Of a stretch of DNA of 64,000 nt, positions 53,184 through 61,594 are shown piece by piece. The stretch covers positions 61,305-125,304 of the forward strand of contig DJJR01000046.1 of NCBI GenBank assembly GCA_002434245.1. Reading direction: 5' to 3'. The notes under the pieces were generated by a model. The model was given only the letters and a program-made list of their open reading frames with translations. It was not told the DNA's origin and searched no databases. This DNA comes from Pelosinus fermentans. Lineage in GTDB: Bacteria; Bacillota; Negativicutes; DSM-13327. Numbering within the stretch: position 1 is the first letter of the stretch; every line of letters starts with the position of its first letter. The translations under genes were made by a program, and so were the position numbers.

Positions 53184-53879
53184 TTATGGGAACTTTACTT
53201 CACACCGATTAATCGGTGTGCCCATACCGCTAAATTTCTTTTCATATTCGGTCATAACATTCCCTTGATAATCACTGTTATGCAAATCAAATGTTACATT
53301 TGTGACTTGCAGATTGCAAGCCTCGAATTGTTCTAAAGAAAATTCAAATAAAGGCCTGTTGTCTGTTTTAAAAAATATTTCACCACCGGCAGGCAAAAGA
53401 ATCCGATATTTGTTTAAAAAATTTGCATGGGTTAACCGACGCTTCGCATGTCTAACCTTAGGCCAGGGATCGCAAAAATTAATATACAGCCGATCGACTT
53501 CCCCCGGAGCAAAAATATCCAATACGTGATTAATATCAAACACCAGCAAACGAACATTGGTCAGCCCCTTTTCTCTCACTTTTTGGGCTGCATAATATAA
53601 GACATCCTGCTGCGCTTCAATGCCAATAAAATTAATCATTGGATTTTGCTCAGCCAATCCACTAATAAACTGCCCCTTGCCTGTACCCAATTCAACGTAA
53701 AGAAGTGATTTGCGGCCAAAGACTTCATGCCACTGCCCCTTCCGATGCTCATGTGCATTTCGTTTTTCCAGGCTAGAGCCTGGCTGCTCAGGCACACCAA
53801 AAGGTATCTCTTTTATTACTACAATATCACCATATTCTTCTAATGCCGCATCCACCCACGGCTTTCTTCTCAGTCGCAT
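53184..53879 (-). CDS. trmB: tRNA (guanine-N7-)-methyltransferase TrmB
   Basis: This 231-residue SAM methyltransferase makes m7G46 in tRNA. The SAM motif LYVELGTGKGQF is near 56-67. The hallmark INFCDPWPKVRHAKRRL binds tRNA. PAGGEIFFKTDN follows. The start is taken at MRLRRKPWVD, 7 nt from AGGTGG. It lies downstream of the AcoR-like regulator on the same strand. Confidence 0.95.
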   Translation of the reverse strand: MRLRRKPWVDAALEEYGDIVVIKEIPFGVPEQPGSSLEKRNAHEHRKGQWHEVFGRKSLLYVELGTGKGQFISGLAEQNPMINFIGIEAQQDVLYYAAQKVREKGLTNVRLLVFDINHVLDIFAPGEVDRLYINFCDPWPKVRHAKRRLTHANFLNKYRILLPAGGEIFFKTDNRPLFEFSLEQFEACNLQVTNVTFDLHNSDYQGNVMTEYEKKFSGMGTPINRCEVKFP

Positions 53880-53901
53880 TTCCATTCCACCTATACCTTT
53901 A

Positions 53902-55806
53902 TTATTCTTTGTCTAAACCGAACTTTTTCAAATATCGATATAGTGTAACACGGCTGACATCCAGCATATTTGCTAAGCGGCTAATATTACCGCCCGCCAC
54001 TTTCCAAGCCTCAACAAATATATCCTTATCTTCTTTCCATGCCGTGCTGATACCAGTCTCACCTAATAAACTTATATCTTGTAGAGCGATTGTATTGCCC
54101 TCTGTATTAAAGAAGGCTTGTTCCGCAACCCCCTGGAGTTGTTTAATATTCCCAGGCCATTCATAAGACATTAAGAGCTCTTTTGCTTCACTCTGCAACT
54201 CTTTTACTGGCATATTATGTTGTTCCGCTAATTCACAAATAATATGTTCTGCGAGCAAAGGAATATCTTCCCGCCTTGCTCGCAATGGAGGGATACGAAT
54301 CATACTTTTTGAGATGATCTCGTGCAAGGGGGAGAAGAAAACCCCCTTCTCTGTGAGCCGCTTTAAATCACTATCACAAGCAGCAATAATGCGAATATCA
54401 AAACCACGCTCCACCTTTTCACCTAAACGGCATACCTTACACCTTTTTAGAGCATCTGCCAAGCGAACTGCCACATGCATGGGAATCTTTTCGATCTCAT
54501 CTAAAAATAAAGTCCCGCCATTTGCCAATTCCAATTTTCCGGGACGGCTTTCATCCCGATATTCACCACTGCCAAATATTTCTTCTTCCAGCACCTCCGG
54601 CAATAGATCACCGCACTTTAAAGAAATAAGAGGTCCAGCAGCCCTGCCGCTTGCCTGATGAATCGCATGAGCCATACGCTGTTTACCTGTACCCGACTCC
54701 CCCTGCAGCAGCAGATGATTATTATTCCGGGCCACCCTGCCTGCTTTTTCCTGCATGGCGATAAAGACAGGAGTTTCTCCCACCATACTGGTCAGACTAT
54801 ACCTGGCCTTATATCCAACAGCATGAGCAACAAGAGTTCTTAAATCTTCAATTGGCAGTGATACGGCCACTACGCTTGTTACCGCTTTATCCTGTTCTAA
54901 AGGCACTACTGTTGTAATATCTTCATATGTTTTTCGCTGGGTAATCCATGTGACTTCCTTATTATAGGATGGTATCCCTTTGAATCCTTTATACAAGGGT
55001 GTATGTCGATAATTTAAAACCACATCATTTAAATTTGCTACATCATCCTTCGTTCCTACGGCATCAATGCCCGCTAAGCGGCTTTTCCCCAATTTATTGC
55101 TATATACAACATCTCCGCCTGGTATTATATGATACACCGCAAAGGGCACAGAATCTAAAATAACATGACGAGCCTCCAGCTGCGCCAGCATTGTCAAATG
55201 CTGTTCCATAGCATATCGAATACTAAGCAGCAATGACACAACTGCGCTATGAGGCAACTCTTCCTGCTCTACAGAAACAATGGTCACAATATATACAAGC
55301 TGTCCATCTACCATAATAGGAACAGAACAGGCATCACCGTCTTGGCACTCTTTAATCCACATTTCCGGACCAAATAATAAAAAGGGAGATTTATGTTCAT
55401 GTACAATACTGATACTCGACGTTCCGATATCTTCCTCAGCGAGCCTGGCCCCCTCTAATTGACCAGGGCTCTTTTGGAAAAAAGGCAGGGCATAATTTTT
55501 CATTACATAACAATCTTGATCGAGTAACAGCAAGCTTAAGTTGTATACATTAAAATGTTCTCGTGTTTCGTTATATAATCCATTCAAATAATCCATAGCA
55601 GGCTGATGCAAATGCTGCCGCCGAGCCAGCTCGTCCTTGGAAAGCTTCACTAATTTCGGCATGACTTGGGAAGTGATCCCCAGTTCTTTACTTTGTTCCC
55701 AGGACTCGGCCACCCATGGATGCACGTTAGGATCCATGGCGCCTTCATCAACAAATTTTTTATAATAGTTCATTAGTTTCTCTTTACTGCGCCGTTCCCG
55801 TATCAT
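53902..55806 (-). CDS. AcoR-type Fis-family regulator lacking the sigma-54 loop
   Basis: The 634-residue protein has an N-terminal GAF-like sensor region (about 60-210), a PAS-like segment (about 215-310), an AAA+ domain (about 335-560; Walker A GESGTGKQ, GGTLFLDEIEK) and a Fis-type HTH (SRLANMLDVSRVTLYRYLKK). The loop where sigma-54 activators carry GAFTGA instead reads FGSGEYRDESRPGK, so contact with sigma-54 is unlikely. It may act on sigma-70-type promoters or as a repressor, as TyrR does. The start has GGAGG upstream. Its target is unknown; the H-NOX receptor gene lies next upstream. Confidence 0.85.
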   Translation of the reverse strand: MIRERRSKEKLMNYYKKFVDEGAMDPNVHPWVAESWEQSKELGITSQVMPKLVKLSKDELARRQHLHQPAMDYLNGLYNETREHFNVYNLSLLLLDQDCYVMKNYALPFFQKSPGQLEGARLAEEDIGTSSISIVHEHKSPFLLFGPEMWIKECQDGDACSVPIMVDGQLVYIVTIVSVEQEELPHSAVVSLLLSIRYAMEQHLTMLAQLEARHVILDSVPFAVYHIIPGGDVVYSNKLGKSRLAGIDAVGTKDDVANLNDVVLNYRHTPLYKGFKGIPSYNKEVTWITQRKTYEDITTVVPLEQDKAVTSVVAVSLPIEDLRTLVAHAVGYKARYSLTSMVGETPVFIAMQEKAGRVARNNNHLLLQGESGTGKQRMAHAIHQASGRAAGPLISLKCGDLLPEVLEEEIFGSGEYRDESRPGKLELANGGTLFLDEIEKIPMHVAVRLADALKRCKVCRLGEKVERGFDIRIIAACDSDLKRLTEKGVFFSPLHEIISKSMIRIPPLRARREDIPLLAEHIICELAEQHNMPVKELQSEAKELLMSYEWPGNIKQLQGVAEQAFFNTEGNTIALQDISLLGETGISTAWKEDKDIFVEAWKVAGGNISRLANMLDVSRVTLYRYLKKFGLDKE

Positions 55807-56045
55807 ACAAATCCTCCATATATTCATATTCTCTACTACCAGTATGCAAATGATCCACCCTTGGAAGATCTTTCTATTAAAATTATAAAAAAAGACAAGG
55901 CAATTTCTGTTTATTATTATTCATTCTTATCGATTTGGTGTTTACCTAGAAAAATAATATCACATATTGAATAAAATCCATAGTTCTCTTGTTATTATTC
56001 TTTCCAATTCATGCATTTTGTCAATCATTTTCTTTTCGCAAAAAA

Positions 56046-56084
56046 ATTGAGCAGGTAGGCGTATTCCTGCCTGACCCACTCAAT
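56046..56084 (-). terminator. Terminator of the H-NOX chemoreceptor gene
   Basis: ATTGAG / CTCAAT outer and CAGG/CCTG inner stems, 16 nt past the stop. The minus strand continues with seven T. The rest of 55807-56099 shows no gene. Confidence 0.8.
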
Positions 56085-56099
56085 AGACAACTGGCTCTA

Positions 56100-57896
56100 T
56101 CAAGTACGATACTGATTGATATCTTGCCCGAAATGCTGGATTACAACCTTAAATTCACCAATCTTCTCCATCATATCTACAAGCTTGTCATTATAAATCT
56201 GAACTGACGCACTGACTTCCTGACTCGCCGCCGAATTCTCCTGGGAAATTGCTGCCAAGGACTCAATTTTACCATACACCTGTCCAAGTCCAGTCATCTC
56301 ATATTCCAATTTTCCAATCATCTCTACAATATTCGTAGCGACATTCTGTACATTACCTACATGGCGGCTATTACTAGCTACTACCTCATTGAGCTGATGG
56401 CTTTCCACAGCCAATACATCATATTCTTCCTCAATCATCGATACCACACCACTAATAATCTCCATTAAAATCTTAAGATCACTGGTAATACTATCAGAAT
56501 GATGATGGGACTGCTCTGCTAATTTTCGTACTTCTTCTGCCACAACCGCAAAACCTCTGCCCTGCTCACCGGCCCGTGCTGCTTCAATCGCAGCATTGAG
56601 GGCCAATAGATTGGTCTGTCCTGCAATGGCTGCCACCATCCCTGTAATTTCCGTAATTTTAGCAGCTTGGGACTGGAGGTTATTAGCCGACTCTTTCACC
56701 TCAGCGAATTTCTCCAGACTATGCTGCAATTTAGATCCCGATGTCTCTACCTCTCGAAAACCTTGATTAATTTCCGCTACGGCAGCTTCCAGTTGTATTT
56801 TGTTGCGATTCTGCTCTACGACAAAGGTTTTTAACGTCTCTAAATTACCACTTAAAATCCCAACTGCCTCAGTAGTCTCAATCGCCTGATTGCCGGCAGC
56901 AGTTGCTACATCATACACCACACCGGAAATACCCCGGGAAGTATCCTTCATTTCATCAGCTAACACATTAAAGGTATCCGCATATTTATTCATTTCATCG
57001 CCAGTACCTTTAAATCCTACAAACTCACGCTTTAATCGTTTTTTATACACGGACAGGTCCTGCATAATACCTTCGAACTCATCACCAGTATAAAGTGTAG
57101 TTTCATGAAAGTACTCCCGCTCCTGCATATTTTGGAGCTCTTCACGGATCGCAGCAAAAGGTGCTAACAAAAGAGAAGATACAATCCCTGCAATCCCCCC
57201 GCTAACCACGGCTGACCATAAGGGAACAGAAAGGCCAAGCAAAGCTAATATCCCATCTGCTGCTGCAGTCATGAGTGCAACCGCTACGCCGATTTTGACG
57301 GGCAATTTTTTGATAAAGCCAAAAGATAACAGCTGATTCACACGATATTTTTTATTATATGTAATAGGCTTGGAGAACCGAATTTTTAGTTTTACATGCT
57401 CAGAAGATTTTTCCAAGACCTCTGTCTTAATCTCTTCCTTAAAATGCTCTGCACCACCGTGAAGAAGACCATTGAGATAACCGAACATCCCTCGTTTGGA
57501 CTTATAGCTAAAAATTGCCTCATATTCTGAAATGGGTTCAATTAAAATCTCTGGCGGATTAGCACCTGGAATTCGTTGTACAACTACTACATGCACATCA
57601 TACATGGATCTAAGAAAAGAATACAAGGTTTCCTGTTGAAAAAAAGCTGGATAAACAGCTAAGAAAGCTCTAACGTTATCTTTCCCAATGGTTAGCCAAA
57701 TATCATCCTCTGATTTGCCTAAGGAAGTCGCCAAAGAGGTTATAAACTTTTTGACCCCATTGTCCTCAACGTCTTCTGTTGGACCAACAATACGATCCTT
57801 CGCCCATCCTGCACTCTCCATTGCTTTGTTGACCAAGTCCTGCCCCCACGCATTACGGGCAGTACTGACCCAAGTCGCAACAACTGTTCCCTTCAT
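56100..57896 (-). CDS. H-NOX (haem) methyl-accepting chemotaxis protein
   Basis: The 598-residue receptor has an N-terminal H-NOX haem domain (1-185), two membrane helices (about 200-255), a linker and a full MCP signalling domain ([20 protein letters not shown]). In the numbering of the Thermoanaerobacter H-NOX, the proximal His102, Pro115 and the YxSxR haem-propionate motif (Tyr131, Ser133, Arg135) are present. So are the distal O2-stabilising residues Trp9, Asn74 and Tyr140. It is predicted to bind O2 stably and drive aerotaxis in an anaerobe. NO binding is also possible. Confidence 0.93.
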   Translation of the reverse strand: MKGTVVATWVSTARNAWGQDLVNKAMESAGWAKDRIVGPTEDVEDNGVKKFITSLATSLGKSEDDIWLTIGKDNVRAFLAVYPAFFQQETLYSFLRSMYDVHVVVVQRIPGANPPEILIEPISEYEAIFSYKSKRGMFGYLNGLLHGGAEHFKEEIKTEVLEKSSEHVKLKIRFSKPITYNKKYRVNQLLSFGFIKKLPVKIGVAVALMTAAADGILALLGLSVPLWSAVVSGGIAGIVSSLLLAPFAAIREELQNMQEREYFHETTLYTGDEFEGIMQDLSVYKKRLKREFVGFKGTGDEMNKYADTFNVLADEMKDTSRGISGVVYDVATAAGNQAIETTEAVGILSGNLETLKTFVVEQNRNKIQLEAAVAEINQGFREVETSGSKLQHSLEKFAEVKESANNLQSQAAKITEITGMVAAIAGQTNLLALNAAIEAARAGEQGRGFAVVAEEVRKLAEQSHHHSDSITSDLKILMEIISGVVSMIEEEYDVLAVESHQLNEVVASNSRHVGNVQNVATNIVEMIGKLEYEMTGLGQVYGKIESLAAISQENSAASQEVSASVQIYNDKLVDMMEKIGEFKVVIQHFGQDINQYRT

Positions 57897-58062
57897 TCCT
57901 AATCACTCCAATTTAAATGTGTAACAATATTTTTTCTACATTGTATCGTGATGTTGTATATAGCATTTCGCCATATTTTTACAAAATCCTGCCAGTTTAA
58001 AATGATTATCCATACCAGCTAGGGTAGAGGATTGCTATCTTTTAATAAATAGATGGCTAAAC

Positions 58063-58078
58063 TGTGATATTCGTCACA
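58063..58078. promoter_or_regulatory. CRP/FNR-family operator upstream of the sulfite reductase gene
   Basis: TGTGATATTCGTCACA is a perfect TGTGA-N6-TCACA palindrome. A third half-site (TGTGA at 58082) forms an overlapping inverted pair. A TATAAT -10 lies at 58099-58104, which places the centre about 40-41 bp before the predicted start, the class II activator position. Confidence 0.75.
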
Positions 58079-58098
58079 GACTGTGACAAACATCCACT

Positions 58099-58104
58099 TA
58101 TAAT
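58099..58104 (+). promoter_or_regulatory. -10 element of the sulfite reductase promoter
   Basis: TATAAT, with no good -35, as expected for a promoter that depends on an activator bound near -41. Confidence 0.55.
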
Positions 58105-58142
58105 AAAAGTAAAACACCATTACCATCTAAGGAGAATCTTTT

Positions 58143-58820
58143 ATGACAATACCATTAGCAAGCATACCCTTTCTCAACAAAAAAATTAAATTCCCCGTAA
58201 CACCCCACATACCTGGCGGATTAACTACCGCTGCTCAACTTAGGCAAATTGCCGATATCGCTGATAAATATAATGGATCATTAAAGATCGTGGGAAATAC
58301 GATTACAATTATAGGACTTAACCTTGCAGATGGAGAAAAAGCCATAGACGAACTTGGCTGCCAAGGTGAATCCTTTATTGCAAAACAAGTACGTGCCGTT
58401 GCTTTCTGTCCTGGAAAACCCGACTGTCCTAGAGCGCTGCAAGATAGTACAGGCTTAGGTCTTGCCTTAGACAAAGAATTCTTCGGTCAAGAATTGCCCA
58501 GTAAACTGCGCATTGGTGTCAGCGGCTGCCCAAATTGCTGCATTGAACCATTTGTGAAAGATATTGGCATGTATGGCACAGCCAAAGGATATACGTTAGT
58601 AGTTGGCGGCAACTCAGGCTTTTCTGCGCAAATTGCAACCCCTGTCGCCGAAAAGGTTCCTGCCGATGAGATTGCATCTATCGTGAACAGCATATTAGTT
58701 TACTTCCGCCAGCATGGAAAAAACAAAGAACGCTTAGGACAGGTTATTGCGCGGCTCGGCTGGGATCACTTTTCACAAGAAACACTGCCAGAAAAATACC
58801 GGAAGAATAAAAACATTTGA
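58143..58820 (+). CDS. Small assimilatory-type sirohaem sulfite/nitrite reductase
   Basis: The 225-residue single-domain protein has an N-terminal ferredoxin-like half-domain (NIR_SIR_ferr, about 20-75) and the sirohaem/4Fe-4S ligand pattern Cys-x5-Cys (CPGKPDC) then Cys-x3-Cys (CPNCC). The length fits the low-molecular-mass sulfite reductases of anaerobes such as Desulfovibrio and Methanosarcina. Substrate may be sulfite or nitrite. The SD is AAGGAGAA. Expression is probably controlled by a CRP/FNR-type regulator. A hairpin repeat begins at its stop codon. Confidence 0.88.
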   Translation: MTIPLASIPFLNKKIKFPVTPHIPGGLTTAAQLRQIADIADKYNGSLKIVGNTITIIGLNLADGEKAIDELGCQGESFIAKQVRAVAFCPGKPDCPRALQDSTGLGLALDKEFFGQELPSKLRIGVSGCPNCCIEPFVKDIGMYGTAKGYTLVVGGNSGFSAQIATPVAEKVPADEIASIVNSILVYFRQHGKNKERLGQVIARLGWDHFSQETLPEKYRKNKNI

Positions 58821-58907
58821 ACCGCGAAGATACAAAGATAACGAAGGACACGAAGAATAGAACTTATCTCTTCGTGTCCTTTATATTTCTTCGCATCTTC
58901 GAGGTTC
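58818..58907. repeat. Dispersed CGAAG repeat, full hairpin copy C
   Basis: The left arm TGAACCGCGAAGATACAAAG plus CGAAGGACACGAAG pairs with CTTCGTGTCC and CTTCGCATCTTCGAGGTTCA. The stop codon TGA is the first triplet of the hairpin. It is related to copies at 24386 and 25601. It probably acts as a terminator or mRNA 3'-end structure. Confidence 0.8.
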
Positions 58908-58946
58908 ATTACTTATTTCATAACGCGATTCATTAGTTCCATATAA

Positions 58947-59070
58947 CAAAAAAATCCCGCTTTCGCGAGAATACCTGTAGTACTATATAAAAATTCGGGG
59001 CAACGGAGTTCCCCCAAGATTATCTCAGCATCCACCCCAACACTAAGTAATCATTAACTCCGCTGCTTCA
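58947..59070 (-). ncRNA. Candidate structured small RNA, unassigned
   Basis: On the minus strand an extended -10 (TGGTAGAAT, 59077-59085) is followed by about 124 nt that end in a classic terminator (TCTCGC-GAAA-GCGGGA then seven T, 58947-58970). The body has an 11-bp closing stem (GCAGCGGAGTT, 59056-59066, with AACTCCGTTGC, 59000-59010; one mismatch). Inside it is a hairpin (GATTA-CTTAG / CTGAG-A-TAATC) with a G-rich loop. There is no open frame and no downstream gene on this strand. I do not recognise an RNA family. Confidence 0.5.
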
Positions 59071-59209
59071 TTATCTATTCTACCACAGTTTTCATAACTA
59101 TAAAAGTGGGAATAGCCACTCTTTTAGAAAAACTTTATCTTTTTTCTAAATATGAATCTTTTTTTCGCTATATTTTATACGACTCTCCATCCCTCCCTTT
59201 CTACAACAG

Positions 59210-60574
59210 TTATAATGAATGCAAAAACCATGTCACAGCCAACAAATCTGCAACACCACCAGGACTGACATTTTCTTGAATAAATTTTTGATCTAAAGCC
59301 TCACACCTATACCGTCCATCACCAGCTTTCATACCGCCTGCCTCAATTATCATTTGCGCCTGTTCCCGAACCCATACTCTCATCTTATCAGGATGATGGC
59401 GGTGCATGACGGTCGTATCATCTACGCAAGTCATAAGCACCAACAACGTATGTACTAAAGCGTCATTAATTGACAGCCCTTTATCCAAGGCTTCCCGCAA
59501 AGCCGGCAAAGCCTTATATCGTACCGATGGCAAACCTTCTGCTAATTCTCCACGAATACCAGTAATGCCATAGGTAACATATAAACGTTCTCCAGCAGTC
59601 AGCTCTTGTACACTCTTATGGATAGCCCCTGCCAATTCTCTTTCTACAATTCCGTTTACCATTTGTGAAGCATGTTCCAATACAGTATTTTGCGTTACAG
59701 GCAATGAACGTCCATGAAGCCATCCAGCAATCCCTGTCATAATTCCGAGTAAAAAAATTAATCCCTTTTGCGTGTTAACACCGCCAGTGGACAGCAGCAT
59801 CGCTTGTTCCGCTTCCAAACCGATAATTCTTAGTACTGGCAGCAAGGCCTCTACAGCTCCTTCATGAAGAATCCCGGCCTGAGCACAGCGATTCATATAA
59901 CTGCCGAGAGAAGCTGAGCTTGCCATGAAACTATAAAAATCCATATCCCGATGAGCACCACTATTGATCCGGTCCACCAAACCCGGCGAGGGAGTACATG
60001 TGACTTCATACAACATGGCTTCAACTGCCAATGCTCCGATTCTTTCAGCAGCGGGACTAATACATCTGGTTTCATAGGCTCTAAATTGATGCAGCAGCTT
60101 TTCCACTACTTTGAGCAAATCCTGCATACTATGCCGTCCTTCTCGCCGGCACACTACAAATTCTCCGCCGCAAACAAAGCAGCTCCGCCCTTTCCCCTCA
60201 TCCCGACGGGATAAGAGCATACCGTCTTGATCAAATACATCAATATCCAATAGACGCGAAAAAGCAAAGGCCTCCTCAATCTTCTCGGCTGCTTTCTTGA
60301 CTAACCACCCCTCAGTACCAATTGCCAGCAAGGCTTCCGGACCTGTTGCTAGATTGATCTGTTCCTCACCTACTATTTCAAATTGTTTTTTTACTTCTTG
60401 CGCGGCATAATCCCTGAGACGTCTTAAGACAGGAGTATCTTTTACTGCCCCTGGCACATTTAAGGTTATACTGACGATTGTCTCCTGGTACTTTTCTTTA
60501 AACACTTGCTGCCTATTATACCTGGCTTCTTTTGCTGCTAAGACATCTTCTAATGTAACGGGCTTAGTTTTCAT
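59210..60574 (-). CDS. citXG: CitXG fusion: citrate lyase holo-ACP synthesis
   Basis: The 454-residue bifunctional protein joins CitX (about 1-175), which transfers the phosphoribosyl-dephospho-CoA prosthetic group to the citrate lyase ACP, to CitG (about 185-454), which makes its triphosphoribosyl precursor. CitX shows VSITLNVPGAVKDTP. CitG shows EVTCTPSPGLVDRINSGAHR, MDFYSFMASS, GGVNTQKGLIF and SPGGVADLLAVT. No citDEF or citC gene is in the window, so its partners lie elsewhere. The start is preceded only by a weak SD (GAGTGTTACA). Confidence 0.95.
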   Translation of the reverse strand: MKTKPVTLEDVLAAKEARYNRQQVFKEKYQETIVSITLNVPGAVKDTPVLRRLRDYAAQEVKKQFEIVGEEQINLATGPEALLAIGTEGWLVKKAAEKIEEAFAFSRLLDIDVFDQDGMLLSRRDEGKGRSCFVCGGEFVVCRREGRHSMQDLLKVVEKLLHQFRAYETRCISPAAERIGALAVEAMLYEVTCTPSPGLVDRINSGAHRDMDFYSFMASSASLGSYMNRCAQAGILHEGAVEALLPVLRIIGLEAEQAMLLSTGGVNTQKGLIFLLGIMTGIAGWLHGRSLPVTQNTVLEHASQMVNGIVERELAGAIHKSVQELTAGERLYVTYGITGIRGELAEGLPSVRYKALPALREALDKGLSINDALVHTLLVLMTCVDDTTVMHRHHPDKMRVWVREQAQMIIEAGGMKAGDGRYRCEALDQKFIQENVSPGGVADLLAVTWFLHSL

Positions 60575-60594
60575 TGTAACACTCCATTTTTCGG

Positions 60595-61320
60595 CTACCT
60601 CTTCTGCAAGGAAGAAAGGATTTCTACGACTTTATGAATTAAGGTTTTATTCAAATATTGACGATTTTTGCAGGTCAGAATATAATGATTCAATTGATTA
60701 TCATGAAACAAAACGGGTACACTACTATTATGAGCCTTTACATGGACTGTTTCATTCGTGAATAGAACAATCCCCTCAACCCATACATTAATCCCTTGTT
60801 CCTTTAAAAATTTAGACAGTTTATACACTTGCCCTTTTACCTGCTTTACAGGATTGACCATTTTCTTAGAATATTTTCCGCCGCCCCGTCCGACTTTATG
60901 CTGTGTCCATTCCGCATCTTGTGCATCTCCCACAATGTATCCATTGTGATTTTTAACCTCTACTACATATACACCTTTCATGCCTACTATAATCAAATCC
61001 GTTTCTTGACTATAATTCTGATACGAAATACTCACATTGGTAAAGACATGATAATCTTCAGGAAGGTGCAGTGCTTCTACTAAGCCTATCGTTTCCCCTT
61101 TTGCGCCAAAACGAAATATAACGCCGCGTCTAATATAATAACTGGATAAAACAATGGCAATGATCAGCGGTGCTAAATAATACCACTGATTTACCTGCAA
61201 TTTATGCACAAAGATTAGATAAAAAGACATACACACAAGCATTAAAAGAACGATTCCTGCAAATAGACTTCGATTCGCCTTTCCACTTAAATTATTTCTC
61301 CCCTTATGAAATTGAGCCAT
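60595..61320 (-). CDS. Membrane NERD-domain protein
   Basis: The 241-residue protein has two membrane helices (about 17-38 and 45-63) followed by a NERD (nuclease-related) domain. The domain has FTNVSISYQN, the catalytic pattern ETDLIIVGMKGVYVVEVKNH (Asp then E-x-K) and PVKQVKGQVYKLSKFL. NERD resembles restriction-endonuclease folds, so DNA processing is possible, but the role is unknown. The start MAQFHKGRNN has AAGGGAG upstream. A hairpin with a T-tract lies in the leader at 61475. Confidence 0.85.
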   Translation of the reverse strand: MAQFHKGRNNLSGKANRSLFAGIVLLMLVCMSFYLIFVHKLQVNQWYYLAPLIIAIVLSSYYIRRGVIFRFGAKGETIGLVEALHLPEDYHVFTNVSISYQNYSQETDLIIVGMKGVYVVEVKNHNGYIVGDAQDAEWTQHKVGRGGGKYSKKMVNPVKQVKGQVYKLSKFLKEQGINVWVEGIVLFTNETVHVKAHNSSVPVLFHDNQLNHYILTCKNRQYLNKTLIHKVVEILSSLQKR

Positions 61321-61474
61321 ACCTTTTACTCCCTTATGTTCTCTAGACTGTATCTCGCGACCCAAGTCACCAGATACGTTTACCCCTGACTCTAGATACC
61401 TTAACACTTCATCTCAAGTCAAATCTTTCTCGTCCGTACAATCTATACGTTTACTTATTCTGTTTAAACCTAAA

Positions 61475-61500
61475 AAAACCTCCACGTCATCGGAGGTTTT
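61475..61500. terminator. Hairpin with T-tract in the NERD leader
   Basis: AAAACCTCC / GGAGGTTTT stem with an 8-nt loop. The minus strand continues with T7, like an intrinsic terminator, although it precedes the NERD gene. It could attenuate NERD transcription or end antisense reads. Confidence 0.55.
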
Positions 61501-61594
61501 ATTCTTTGGTATTCTTTTTAACAAAAACATAACGTCTATTATCTTATCATCTTCTGCAATATAATGGATAGTATACATCACTGGAGGCAGCAAC

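Noticed and set aside
53902-55806. Classification as a sigma-54 activator
   Set aside because: The GAFTGA loop is missing, so only an AcoR-like architecture is claimed.
58947-59070. SRP RNA, tmRNA, 6S RNA or a common riboswitch for the structured region
   Set aside because: The SRP GGAAGG/AGCA motif, a tmRNA tag frame, 6S length and a downstream gene are all missing, so it was left unassigned.
61414-61578. Minus-strand open frame of up to 72 codons upstream of the NERD gene
   Set aside because: No ribosome-binding site, and a terminator-like hairpin with T7 runs through its middle; the region is better read as a leader.
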